A DNA stretch of 38,368 nt from Lentisphaerota bacterium (GCA_015061745.1 SUWB01000032.1:1-38368), one strand, 5' to 3'. Counted from the first letter of the stretch, positions 25,096 through 32,752 are shown. Numbers and translations are program-made. The notes: generated by a model not told the origin, from the letters alone.

Positions 25096-25617
25096 TCAAT
25101 ACTTCACTTGCAAATAATACCAGTTTGGGGCAAGTTTCTGGTAAACGGTTACATTCTCTGCCATTGGAAACATCTCTTTTTGCGGTAAAGCATCATCAGA
25201 AATATAAACAATCCGGTTTTCATATCTTGTCAACATGGATTCCCCGTGCGGGAAGCCAATAACTGTGCGCAGTTTCGATCGGGAAATGACATTTTCTTTT
25301 GCCGGATTTTTAATCACTTTCTGCCATTCATTACGGTTGCCAAGATAGGTGATTTGAGCGTTCCAGATGTGCCACGGCAACGGCAAAAACTGCAATATTA
25401 TCGCAAGGAAAACACAGCAAAGCGGAATAAAAGCAAAATACCGATTCCGATTCTTTTTGCGGAATGATTTGACCAACAGAATAATCGCCCAAACTGCCCC
25501 CGCCATCCACAAACCTACCAGTAACGGCAGAAATATGAGCGTTGATAAAGAATCAAAGAGCAGTATTGCAATATTGCATAAAAGATAAAGTGTGTAAATA
25601 ATATTCCAGGCAATCAT
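25096..25617 (-). CDS. Membrane protein of unknown function, 173 residues
   Basis: I choose the ATG at 25617 because it overlaps the stop of the upstream gene by 4 bp (ATGA); the frame stays open further upstream but there reads through that gene. Three or four hydrophobic segments fill residues 1-95 (MIAWNIIYTLYLLCNIAILL, IFLPLLVGLWMAGAVWAIIL, FAFIPLCCVFLAIILQFLPL). The C-terminal 80 residues are soluble (KLRTVIGFPHGESMLTRYEN). No known domain recognised. Last gene of the cargo in the second cassette, ending just before R2. It may act together with the lipoprotein and small membrane protein encoded directly upstream. Confidence 0.7.
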   Translation of the reverse strand: MIAWNIIYTLYLLCNIAILLFDSLSTLIFLPLLVGLWMAGAVWAIILLVKSFRKKNRNRYFAFIPLCCVFLAIILQFLPLPWHIWNAQITYLGNRNEWQKVIKNPAKENVISRSKLRTVIGFPHGESMLTRYENRIVYISDDALPQKEMFPMAENVTVYQKLAPNWYYLQVKY

Positions 25618-25931
25618 CTGCCCGCTCCTCCAATAAAACCAAACAGCCCCGTGAAGAATGCGACAAGTGACAGAGCCATAAACAAAAAATACAGCACAAT
25701 ACAGTACGGGCAGATAAGATTTATTAAAAGCAGTACCAAAAGTAAACCGCACACTGTTTTTACCGGCGAATTTCCATACAGCCCCAGAAAAAGCAGCGGC
25801 AGATAAATAATTGTTCCGTTCCAGATATGGGCATACAAGTTGCAGAAAAAAATCACCACCGCCGCCAAAGCCAAAGCCAGCGGAGCAAATTTCATCAGCC
25901 AATAGTTATTGGCAAAAAATAAATTCTTCAT
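25614..25931 (-). CDS. Small membrane protein of unknown function, 105 residues
   Basis: Mostly hydrophobic with three probable helices (FAPLALALAAVVIFFCNLYA, a central segment through TVCGLLLVLLLINLICPYCI, and LFMALSLVAFFTGLFGFIGG). A CPYC motif sits within the membrane region, which could be a redox or metal-binding pair, though this may be chance. It overlaps by 4 bp with genes on both sides (25928-25931 and 25614-25617), so translation is coupled. No family recognised. Part of the four-gene cargo of the second cassette. Confidence 0.7.
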   Translation of the reverse strand: MKNLFFANNYWLMKFAPLALALAAVVIFFCNLYAHIWNGTIIYLPLLFLGLYGNSPVKTVCGLLLVLLLINLICPYCIVLYFLFMALSLVAFFTGLFGFIGGAGR

Positions 25932-26572
25932 TTAATCACCTTCCATTCTTCCCACGGCGGCAGGGAGATTTTTGTATAAGGATAACGCGGTGCAAAGTTC
26001 AGAAACAGGAGATTCTTATCACCGGTTGAACGCTTTTCTGGGGGGCGTTTGAGCTGTATAACGCAATATTTTTCCGGCAGATTTTTGTCGTGCGGACGAA
26101 CCATAACTTTCAGGTAGATTGTGTCTTTTTTACCGAAGTCAAGCACCGGGTAACTTTCCCATGATTCAAAGCCGTCAAAGCCCAGAGAATATGTATCCGG
26201 AGAATCGTACCTTTCATTGCGTTTGGGCGGGAATCCGTAACTCAAGTAATAAAACTTTACCGGCTGCCACTTGTTGCCGTCTGCTGAAGCGAAAAGCGAC
26301 AGTGCTGCATTGTAATAATAAACTTTTTTATATCCTTCTTTGATGAGTTCGGCAAAATGTTCCTGGTCAAGTGGACGGCATTCACCGATACTCTTTTCGG
26401 TTATCTGCCGCAAGATGCCTGTATACTGAATGAAAGGATATTTCGCGTGGGGAAACTCCAACTCCAGCCAAACGGCATTGGGATCAGGATCGGCGACATT
26501 GCATGCGGTTGTAAAAACTATTGCCAAAATAACCGCAAAAGCCCAAAACAATTTTTTACCGGTGATTTTCAT
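25928..26572 (-). CDS. Putative lipoprotein of unknown function, 214 residues
   Basis: The N-terminus MKITGKKLFWAFAVILAIVF leads to TTAC, a lipobox with Cys24 as the expected lipidated residue. The mature part is soluble with many Tyr/Pro/Phe and charged residues and no recognised domain. The frame also opens with TTG at 26587, but the ATG at 26572 gives a normal lipoprotein signal. It overlaps the next gene by 4 bp. It is likely anchored on the outside of the inner membrane or in the outer membrane. Cargo gene of the second cassette. Confidence 0.75.
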   Translation of the reverse strand: MKITGKKLFWAFAVILAIVFTTACNVADPDPNAVWLELEFPHAKYPFIQYTGILRQITEKSIGECRPLDQEHFAELIKEGYKKVYYYNAALSLFASADGNKWQPVKFYYLSYGFPPKRNERYDSPDTYSLGFDGFESWESYPVLDFGKKDTIYLKVMVRPHDKNLPEKYCVIQLKRPPEKRSTGDKNLLFLNFAPRYPYTKISLPPWEEWKVIK

Positions 26573-26648
26573 AGTCTTTTTTTGCAATACAAAGTTAAAG
26601 TGTACTTTTTATTTTGCTGGGAAATTTGGAAAAAAGGATTGCCGATAT

Positions 26649-27041
26649 TTATTTTTTACCGGACTGCCGCTGTTGAATTCCGACAGGAAGTTTGGCTCCA
26701 CCGTAAATTTCAGTATCGATGATTTTCAATAAAATCAAAGCGTTTTTATCGCGGTCAACTCCCATTTTGACTACAATATCAGTCCCTTTCATAATTGTTT
26801 TATCGTTTTTCAAAACACATATCGGTTTCTTTTTACCGAAAAAATCTGTTGTTTCTACACAAAACTCTGTTCCTTGCTGATAATCTTCTCCGGTACGGTA
26901 AATATATTCAACCCCTCCAAGATTATCCATAAGTACTTCAGGAGGGATATCGACAGATGTCACAGCTGCAGAATGAAATACAGTCAAACCGATATACACC
27001 AGAAGAGCTATTGCGCCGATCGGCAAAAAAATCTTTTTCAT
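26649..27041 (-). CDS. Membrane-anchored protein of unknown function, 130 residues
   Basis: An N-terminal hydrophobic segment (MKKIFLPIGAIALLVYIGLT) acts as a signal anchor or signal peptide. The rest is soluble: VTSVDIPPEVLMDNLGGVEY, then repeated KK/KND stretches. The frame opens earlier with TTG at 27053 overlapping the previous gene's stop, but the ATG at 27041 directly precedes the hydrophobic segment. No domain recognised. First cargo gene after the truncated four-helix-bundle gene. Confidence 0.65.
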   Translation of the reverse strand: MKKIFLPIGAIALLVYIGLTVFHSAAVTSVDIPPEVLMDNLGGVEYIYRTGEDYQQGTEFCVETTDFFGKKKPICVLKNDKTIMKGTDIVVKMGVDRDKNALILLKIIDTEIYGGAKLPVGIQQRQSGKK

Positions 27042-27049
27042 AACATCTT

Positions 27050-27304
27050 TCAATTTTTTATTCTTGTAAATCTGCTGAAAACATCGTAACAGACCGACCT
27101 AACGGCAAAAATGCGTTTATTCTTCATTTTTCCTCCTTTGCCGTGGGCGTATTGCGCTTCGTGGATGTTTGCTCCGATACTGGTTCCGGCTCTGCCGATT
27201 TGATTGGAAACGATCGTTTCGTGCTGACTTTTCAAAAACTTTACCAGATTGAGTATATGCCCTGCAAAGTCAATGGATATTGTGCGTAATTTACTTTCAG
27301 CCAT
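27050..27304 (-). pseudogene. Truncated four-helix-bundle (S23/IVP-like) gene
   Basis: The first 56 codons (MAESKLRTISIDFAGHILNL through IGRAGTSIGANIHEAQYAHGK) closely match the intact gene at 28268-28621. After HGK the sequence jumps to GGKMKNKRIFAVRSV and ends after 84 residues. The second half of the bundle is missing. The join falls at GGCAAAGGAGG, and the intact gene has a GCAAAAGGAGAGG near its 3' end, so a deletion between short similar sequences explains it. Promoter and ribosome binding site are intact, so the remnant may serve to couple translation to the cargo genes. Confidence 0.8.
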
Positions 27305-27326
27305 AAAATGATCTCCTTTCGGAGTT

Positions 27327-27354
27327 AATATAGCATTGCAAAAATAAAAATCAA
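27327..27354 (-). promoter_or_regulatory. Cassette promoter at the edge of R3
   Basis: Minus-strand TTGATT (27349-27354), 16 bp, TATATT (27327-27332), followed by AAAGGAGAT ahead of the truncated four-helix-bundle gene. The -35 box overlaps the conserved R edge. Confidence 0.65.
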
Positions 27355-27745
27355 GGCGGCTTGCCAACCTGTAAGCGAAGTGCAGTAAAAAAACTACACC
27401 ATCCTTACTCGCGGCTTGACTTTGACAAGCAAGCAAGGCTTCTGGAATTTGGTGAAGATGTCCCGGCTTCATTGCATTACGCCGTGGCAAGGAAGAAAAC
27501 CTTTGGTTTTGAGTGAAGAGCTTTTGTTGACACAAAAGCGTGAAGAGAAGACTTCCGTCTTCGCCCTACGGGCTACGCCGCGACAAGTACGGCGACCTTC
27601 GCCATTTTTTTTGCAAAAAAAATGGCGGCTGGAAATTTTTATCGTCACCCACCATTCTGAACCGCTTTTTGAGGCGAAAAACTCAGAATTTCGCTGTGAA
27701 ATAAAATTCTGAAAATCGCTTCACTTTGGTTCAGAAAAACTCAGA
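27349..27745 (-). repeat. R3: full copy of the island repeat R
   Basis: It has the promoter edge, the CCATCCTTACTCGCGG block, a rearranged middle, the long hairpin and the complete tail, which ends at the stop codon of the surface-repeat gene. The tRNA-like 16-mer lies at 27613-27628, one base different from the tRNA copy. It separates the first cassette (right) from the second (left). No gene within. Confidence 0.85.
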
Positions 27746-27746
27746 A

Positions 27747-28271
27747 TCACTCCTTTTTTCCCATATCAAAATTTATTAAAGGGAAATATGGAATATAAGA
27801 ACCGGGACAATAGTTCCATAATCCTATTTGAACGCATCCTCTGCCATTTAATAATCCTATTTGAACGGTCCCCATATCATTGATCAGACCGATCTGCACT
27901 GTATCGACGATATTTATTCCTAAAATTTGTACATATTTAAAGAAATCTTTGTCATTGATCAGTCCGATTTTTATGCCGTAATTTTCTTTACTGCCATTTA
28001 TTCCTGCAATAGAGATTCCGTAATTATTCAAAACTCCACCGACAGCACATAAAGAAATGACCGCAGACTTTTGACTCATTGAACACAAAACAAGGGAAAA
28101 AACAGTATCCGTTTGATTGTCAACCAAGTTACGCCAATTTTTAACCCCAAGCCCCAACTGCAGTGGAGCAAATTTCCAATCTGAGAATACGCCTTTATCC
28201 TGCAAACTATCTCCGGCAGACAGCGTAACAGCCACCATCACCGCTGATATCAGCAACAAAAGTTTTTTCAC
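27747..28271 (-). CDS. Exported surface-repeat protein (LA_2272-like repeats)
   Basis: 174 residues starting with a GTG at 28271 that overlaps the stop of the four-helix-bundle gene (GTGA). GGAGAGG in the end of that gene is the ribosome binding site. The N-terminus VKKLLLLISAVMVAVTLSAG is a signal peptide. The second half is built of short repeats (YGIKIGLIND, DTVQIGLINDMG, GTVQIGLLNGRG, GCVQIGLWNYCP) like those of LA_2272-type surface proteins, which probably form a beta-solenoid or barrel-like outer surface structure. A near-identical 3' fragment lies at 18033-18258 next to R1. The partner gene upstream is probably co-translated. Role unknown. Confidence 0.82.
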   Translation of the reverse strand: MKKLLLLISAVMVAVTLSAGDSLQDKGVFSDWKFAPLQLGLGVKNWRNLVDNQTDTVFSLVLCSMSQKSAVISLCAVGGVLNNYGISIAGINGSKENYGIKIGLINDKDFFKYVQILGINIVDTVQIGLINDMGTVQIGLLNGRGCVQIGLWNYCPGSYIPYFPLINFDMGKKE

Positions 28272-28621
28272 TTTTCCTCTCCTTTTGCTGTATTGATAGA
28301 TTTTATCAGTATTACCCGGATTTGAGAACAAGTGTTATTCAATTCCTGATATATTGCTTCATCAATATAATTTGTTTTTAAGAGAAGTTCCAGCCAGTAA
28401 CTTGTTTCGTTGGCTTCTTTGAGGGCGATTTGCAGTTTTGCGATAAAGTCAGATTTGCCGTGGGCGTATTGCGCTTCGTGGATATTGGCTCCGATACTGG
28501 TTCCGGCTCTGCCGATTTGATTGGAAACAATCGTTTCGTGCTGACTCTTGAGATATTTGACCAAACTCAGAATTTGTACCGCAAAATCAACCGATAATGT
28601 GCGCAACTTGCTTTCAGCCAT
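28268..28621 (-). CDS. Four-helix-bundle protein, S23/23S-rRNA-IVP-like
   Basis: 117 residues that match the family once named after 23S rRNA intervening-sequence proteins. Diagnostic stretches are VKYLKSQHETIVSNQIGRAG, TSIGANIHEAQYA and KLQIALKEANETSYWLELLL. The family forms pentameric four-helix bundles; the Avd proteins of diversity-generating retroelements are related. The biochemical role of stand-alone members is unknown. Here it is the first gene after R4, with a promoter at 28645-28673 and GGAAGGAGA before the ATG. It is coupled to a surface-repeat gene. A second, truncated copy sits in the same relative place after R3. No reverse transcriptase or rRNA gene is nearby. Confidence 0.9.
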   Translation of the reverse strand: MAESKLRTLSVDFAVQILSLVKYLKSQHETIVSNQIGRAGTSIGANIHEAQYAHGKSDFIAKLQIALKEANETSYWLELLLKTNYIDEAIYQELNNTCSQIRVILIKSINTAKGEEK

Positions 28622-28644
28622 AAGATGGTCTCCTTCCGGAGCTT

Positions 28645-28673
28645 AATATAGCATAGCAGAAGAAAAAATTCAA
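28645..28673 (-). promoter_or_regulatory. Cassette promoter at the edge of R4
   Basis: Minus-strand TTGAAT (28668-28673), 17 bp, TATATT (28645-28650). It drives the intact four-helix-bundle gene. Confidence 0.65.
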
Positions 28674-28953
28674 GGCGGCAACGCCGCCGTTTAAGCGAAG
28701 CGCAATTAAAAAACTACACCATCCTTACTCGCGCAGCGAGAAAACTTCACAAGTGGAGCGTAAGCGGAACGTCTTCACAAGTGAAATGGAGCGTTAGCGG
28801 AATGAAACGTCTTCACAAGTAAGTCTTCTCTGGAGTTCGGTGAAGATGTGAAGAAAACCTTCGGTTTTGAGTGAAGAGCTTTTGTTGGCACAAAAGCGTG
28901 AAGAGAAGACTTACGTCTTCGTTCCGCCATTTTTTTTGCCAAAAAAATGGCGG
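28668..28953 (-). repeat. R4: copy of the island repeat R abutting tRNA-Ser
   Basis: It shares the promoter edge, the CCATCCTTACTCGCGCAGCG block and the paired TAAGTCTTCTCT / AGAGAAGACTTA structure with R2. A short segment with GTGGAGCGTAAGCGGAACGT is imperfectly duplicated in it. It lacks the tail of R1-R3: where that tail would start, the tRNA gene begins. GCCAAAAAAATGGCGG at 28938-28953 is both the R hairpin arm and the tRNA 3' end. Confidence 0.88.
28938..28953 (-). repeat. Attachment-site-like 16-mer at the tRNA 3' end
   Basis: CCGCCATTTTTTTGGC on the minus strand is the last bases of tRNA-Ser plus its T-run. An exact copy lies in R1 (17901-17916), with one-base variants in R2 and R3, all in the same orientation. 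This is the pattern left by integration into a tRNA 3' end. Confidence 0.65.
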
Positions 28954-29037
28954 AGAGAGCGGGATTTGAACCCGCGGTGAGGTTGCCCCCACAACGATTT
29001 TCGAGACCGTCGCCTTCGACCGCTCAGCCATCTCTCC
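28948..29037 (-). tRNA. tRNA-Ser, anticodon CGA
   Basis: Acceptor arms GGAGAGA (29031-29037) and TCTCTCC (28952-28958) pair, with discriminator G and encoded CCA (28948-28950). The D arm, the anticodon loop CTCGAAA (anticodon CGA at 29001-29003), a long variable arm and the T loop GGTTCAAATCC are all present, as expected for a class II serine tRNA. A hairpin made of the tRNA end and R4, with T- and A-runs, follows as terminator. The promoter is at 29055-29083. Confidence 0.96.
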
Positions 29038-29054
29038 GTAGTGAACAATGCCAT

Positions 29055-29083
29055 AATATAACCTGTAAAGAGCTGTAAGGCAA
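29055..29083 (-). promoter_or_regulatory. Promoter of tRNA-Ser
   Basis: Minus-strand TTGCCT (29078-29083), 17 bp, TATATT (29055-29060), 17 bp before the mature tRNA 5' end. Confidence 0.6.
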
Positions 29084-29178
29084 GGGCAAAAATAAAAATT
29101 TCCCGCTTTTTGTTATCCTTTCCCGGTTACAGCACACCTTCTTCCTGATAAGAAAAGCAAGAATGTCAGGCCCGGGAC

Positions 29179-29207
29179 TTGAAAAAAGAAAAGTAATGGT
29201 TTATATT
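29179..29207 (+). promoter_or_regulatory. Promoter of the HAD / glycerol-3-phosphate operon
   Basis: TTGAAA (29179-29184), 17 bp, TATATT (29202-29207). The leader carries AAGGAG just before the ATG at 29255. The divergent tRNA-Ser promoter lies about 100 bp to the left. Confidence 0.7.
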
Positions 29208-29254
29208 AAGTAAACAACAAACTAAACAATATAAATACTTATAAGGAGTTTTTT

Positions 29255-30064
29255 ATGCCGGGAGCCATCAACTTTGCCGGTCTGCGTCAGGTGTTTCTTG
29301 ATATGGACGGTACAATCTACGAAGGCGATCACCTCTATGAGTGCACTCTGCCCTTTTTGAACTTCCTCAAAAGCCGCAATGTGAACTATGCCTTCATCAC
29401 CAATAACTCCTCATTCAGCACCCCTGAATATGTGGAAAAATTGACCCGTATGCAAGTCCCCGCCGCTGCGGACAATTTTTACACCTCCACCGATTTTGCT
29501 ATCGACTACCTGAAAACAAATCATCCCGAAATTAAACGCATCTACTGGTTCGGTATGCCCAAACCGGGCATCCATTTTCAGGAAGCAGGCTTTGAACTTG
29601 TTGACGAAAATACCATCCCCGATGCCGTGATCCTCGGATTCGACCGGGATGTGACCTACCCCAAACTCTGCCGCAGCTCCTACCTGATCCAGCAGGGAAT
29701 CCCCGGTTTTGCCACTCATCCTGACCCTGTGTGCCCCAGTGACAAACCGACCTGCCTCATCGACTGCGGAGCTATCACACACTGTATCGAATATGCCACC
29801 GGTAAAAAACTGACCGTCCTGGGCAAACCCAACGCTGAAATGCTCCGCCTGGCCGCAGCACGCCGCAATGTGACCATCGACCAGTGTCTTATGGTGGGAG
29901 ACCGGCTCAAAACGGATATTGCCGTCGGCAGAAATTCCGGAGCCTTCACAGCCTGGATCTCCCCCGTCCCCTGCGGAGACGAAGTCCCCGAAAACGGCAA
30001 ACCCCACGTCAATGTCAAGGATCTGGGCGTCCTGCAGCAAATGTGGGAGGAAGCTGTCAAATGA
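29255..30064 (+). CDS. HAD-IIA (NagD-type) phosphatase
   Basis: 269 residues. Motif I is FLDMDGT (nucleophile D16, acid D18), motif II is ITNNSS, the conserved Lys lies in GKPNAE, and the C-terminal motif is VGDRLKTDIAVG. The large cap between motifs II and III is of the NagD/C2 type. It should dephosphorylate a small phosphoester in the cytoplasm. The next gene, a glycerol-3-phosphate dehydrogenase, overlaps it by 4 bp, so glycerol-3-phosphate phosphatase activity is plausible, as known for some members of this family. That role is inference. AAGGAG six bases upstream supports the start. Confidence 0.9.
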   Translation: MPGAINFAGLRQVFLDMDGTIYEGDHLYECTLPFLNFLKSRNVNYAFITNNSSFSTPEYVEKLTRMQVPAAADNFYTSTDFAIDYLKTNHPEIKRIYWFGMPKPGIHFQEAGFELVDENTIPDAVILGFDRDVTYPKLCRSSYLIQQGIPGFATHPDPVCPSDKPTCLIDCGAITHCIEYATGKKLTVLGKPNAEMLRLAAARRNVTIDQCLMVGDRLKTDIAVGRNSGAFTAWISPVPCGDEVPENGKPHVNVKDLGVLQQMWEEAVK

Positions 30065-31515
30065 ATACCTACGATGTTGCTGTCATCGGTGCCGGAGCAA
30101 CCGGTGCCTCTATCGCCTGGCAGCTTTCACACTACAACTTGAAAGTTGCTTTGCTTGACCGCTGTGCCGATGCCTCTTTCGGCGTCAGCAAAGCCAATTC
30201 AGGAATCGTCCACGGCGGATTCCACCACTCTGCCGACTCAACCCTCAAGGCCAAACTTGAACTTGAAGGCAATCCGATGTTCGATGATCTGCAAAAAGAG
30301 CTGGACTTTGAATTCAACCGTTGCGGCATCCTCGTGGTGGCTTACAGCGATGAAGAACTCCCCCAGCTGCAGAAACTCTACGAAAGAGGCGTCGCCAACA
30401 AGGTCCCCGGTATCGAAATGTGTGACCGTGCAAGGCTTCTTGAACTGGAACCCAAATTGACCGACGCCGCCGTGGCAGGATTTTACGTTCCTCAGGGCGG
30501 TGTTATTGAGCCTTACGGATATGTTTTTGCTCTGGTGGAATCCGCAGAACTCAACGGCGTTGAATTCTGGCGTAACTTCCAGGTGGCCTCCTCAGAGAAA
30601 GAAGGTCCTTACCGCACCCTCACCGCCGCCGACGGACGGAAGATCCAGGCCCGTTTTACCGTGAATGCCGCCGGGCTTTATGCCGATGAAGTTTCAAAAA
30701 TCTGCGGAGGTGAAGAATTCACCATCTGCCCCCGGAAAGGAGAAGAATATCTCCTCGACCGCACCTCTCCCGGCCGTCCTTCAAAAGTTGTTTTCCCTGT
30801 GCCTACTCCCTGTTCAAAAGGTATGCTGGTGATCCCCACTGCCGGCGGCACAACGATGATCGGTCCCTCCGCAACAATGGTGGATGACAAACAGGAAAAC
30901 TCCACCACTCAGGCTGAACGGGAAATCATCTTTGAACATTCAAAGAAAATGGTCAACGGCATTTCAGAAAGAGATCTGGTCGCCGCCTTTTCCGGTCTGC
31001 GTCCGGTACTGACCGGCAATGAAGACTTTTTCATCGCCCGTTCAGAAAAAGCTTCCGACCTGATCCAGGCGGCAGGTATCCAGTCCCCCGGACTTACCGC
31101 ATCTCCCGCCATCGGCGTCTATGTCCGCAATATTCTGGCCGACTGCGGCCTTGAACTTGAAGAAAAATCCGCTCCCCGCAAGATACTGCCTCCTAAAAAC
31201 CGGGCCAGGGAACTTTCTCCTGAGGAACTGGACAGACTTCACGCAGATGAAAAACTTGCCACACGCATCATTTGCCGCTGCGAATTTATTTCAGAAGCTG
31301 AAATCGTCGCCGCCGTCCGCCGGGGACACGTGACCCTCGACGGCGTCAAGTTCCGCACCCGTGCAGGAATGGGCCGCTGCCAGGGAGGTTTCTGCGCTCC
31401 CAAGATTATGCAGATCATTTCACGCGAAAGCGGCATCCCTATGGAAGATCTCACCAAGCGGGGCCCCGGCAGCAATCTGCTGGTAGGAAAATTGGGCGAT
31501 TTGGAGGTAATGTAA
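30061..31515 (+). CDS. FAD-dependent glycerol-3-phosphate dehydrogenase, type 2, with [2Fe-2S] domain
   Basis: 484 residues. The start at 30061 overlaps the HAD gene by ATGA and begins MNTYDVAVIGAGATGASIAW, an FAD-binding Rossmann motif. The DAO fold covers about residues 1-380. The C-terminal part (about 395-460) is a BFD-like [2Fe-2S] domain with CRC and, 37 residues on, GRCQGGFC, giving four cysteines. This arrangement is typical of the anaerobic GlpA-like enzyme found in operons with an FAD/NAD oxidoreductase and a DUF1667 protein, exactly the order here. It oxidises glycerol-3-phosphate to dihydroxyacetone phosphate. A longer in-frame opening at 29884 runs through the HAD gene and is rejected. 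Confidence 0.92.
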   Translation: MNTYDVAVIGAGATGASIAWQLSHYNLKVALLDRCADASFGVSKANSGIVHGGFHHSADSTLKAKLELEGNPMFDDLQKELDFEFNRCGILVVAYSDEELPQLQKLYERGVANKVPGIEMCDRARLLELEPKLTDAAVAGFYVPQGGVIEPYGYVFALVESAELNGVEFWRNFQVASSEKEGPYRTLTAADGRKIQARFTVNAAGLYADEVSKICGGEEFTICPRKGEEYLLDRTSPGRPSKVVFPVPTPCSKGMLVIPTAGGTTMIGPSATMVDDKQENSTTQAEREIIFEHSKKMVNGISERDLVAAFSGLRPVLTGNEDFFIARSEKASDLIQAAGIQSPGLTASPAIGVYVRNILADCGLELEEKSAPRKILPPKNRARELSPEELDRLHADEKLATRIICRCEFISEAEIVAAVRRGHVTLDGVKFRTRAGMGRCQGGFCAPKIMQIISRESGIPMEDLTKRGPGSNLLVGKLGDLEVM

Positions 31516-31516
31516 A

Positions 31517-32752
31517 ATGAAACAGATCAACTGTGATGTCGCCGTTATCGGTGCCGGCGGTGCCGGTCTTTCTGCCGCCGCCGCTGCCGCTGCAACCGGC
31601 AAAAAAGTCGCTGTCATCGACCGGGAAGAAAGTTGCGGAGGCGTTTTGTGCCAGTGCATCCATAACGGTTTCGGACTGCGCTATTTCAACGAAGAACTCA
31701 CCGGCCCCGAATACGCATTGCGTATGGAACGCAACGCCCGGGAAGCCGGAGCTCAAGTGCTCCTCGGCGAAACGGTAAGTGCCGTCAAACGCCACTCAGA
31801 CAACACCTTTGAAGCAACCCTCTTTTCAAGCGCAAACGGTGTCAGTAAGCTCAACGCCAAAGCGGTGGTTTTTTCCACCGGATGCAGAGAACGTACCCGG
31901 GCCAACATCGCCGTTCCCGGTGAACGGTGTGCCGGTGTCTATACCGCAGGCTCCGCACAGAAACTGATGAATCTCACCGGTATGCTTCCCGGAAAACGGG
32001 CGGTCATCGTCGGATCCGGTGACATCGGACTTATTATGGCACGCCGCTGCCGCTGGAGCGGAATCGACGTTGCCGCTGTGGTGGAGATCCTGCCGGAACC
32101 TTCCGGTCTGCCCCGGAATATCGCTCAATGTCTGCGGGATTTTGACATTCCTCTTTTGCTCTCTCACCGCTGCGCCCGGATCATCGGGTGCAACCGGGTG
32201 GAAGGCGTGGAAATTGAAAATCTCCTCACCAAAGAAATCATCTCTTTCCAGTGTGACACAGTCCTCTTTTCTGTGGGACTTATTCCTGAAAATGAACTTC
32301 TCAAAACAATGGGGGTTCCTATGAATCCCGCCACCGGCGGACCGTGCGTTGACGGAATGTGTCAGTGCGCACTCCCCGGTGTCTTTGCCGCCGGAAACTC
32401 ACTCCACGTCCACGACCTTGTGGACTTTGCTTCTATCGAAGCCCGCCGTGCCGGACTGGCTGCTGCCGAATATGCTGACAGCGGTAATCTGCCCGACGCA
32501 GCTGCAGAAGTCAGCTGCAGCAAAACTCTGAAATATGCAATCCCGAATAAATGTACTCCGGGAAGCAGCTGTGAATTTTTCTTCCGTCCCACGGTCAGCT
32601 GCGCCAGAGCAAAACTTACTGCACTGGCTGACGGAAAAGAAATTGCCAAAAAGATGTGTGTTTCAGTGCGCCCGGCAGAAATGTTGACGATGAAAGCAGA
32701 AATCCCCGCAGGAAGCACCAAAGTCGAATTTCAACTGGAGGAATGCAAATGA
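31517..32752 (+). CDS. FAD/NAD(P)-binding oxidoreductase (partner of glycerol-3-phosphate dehydrogenase)
   Basis: 411 residues of the pyridine nucleotide-disulfide oxidoreductase type. GAGGAGL (residues 12-18) binds FAD; VIVGSGDIGLIMARR is the second, NAD-binding Rossmann motif. CGGVLCQCIHNG carries three cysteines close together that could be redox-active. GVFAAGNS is the late FAD motif. The last 65 residues are beta-rich and may form a small extra domain. In operons of this kind it is thought to pass electrons from the dehydrogenase to NAD or another carrier. It starts 1 bp after the dehydrogenase gene; GGAGG lies in the end of that gene. Confidence 0.9.
   Translation: MKQINCDVAVIGAGGAGLSAAAAAAATGKKVAVIDREESCGGVLCQCIHNGFGLRYFNEELTGPEYALRMERNAREAGAQVLLGETVSAVKRHSDNTFEATLFSSANGVSKLNAKAVVFSTGCRERTRANIAVPGERCAGVYTAGSAQKLMNLTGMLPGKRAVIVGSGDIGLIMARRCRWSGIDVAAVVEILPEPSGLPRNIAQCLRDFDIPLLLSHRCARIIGCNRVEGVEIENLLTKEIISFQCDTVLFSVGLIPENELLKTMGVPMNPATGGPCVDGMCQCALPGVFAAGNSLHVHDLVDFASIEARRAGLAAAEYADSGNLPDAAAEVSCSKTLKYAIPNKCTPGSSCEFFFRPTVSCARAKLTALADGKEIAKKMCVSVRPAEMLTMKAEIPAGSTKVEFQLEECK

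Noticed and set aside
27050..28621. Diversity-generating retroelement because of Avd-like four-helix-bundle proteins
   Set aside because: No reverse transcriptase and no template/variable repeat pair with adenine-directed changes are visible in the window.
17552..28953. R copies as a CRISPR array
   Set aside because: Repeats are hundreds of bases long and kilobases apart with gene cargo between; no short regular repeats, spacers or cas genes are present.
29884..30060. Longer N-terminus for the glycerol-3-phosphate dehydrogenase
   Set aside because: It would read through the HAD gene in another frame; the ATGA overlap and the FAD motif fix the start at 30061.
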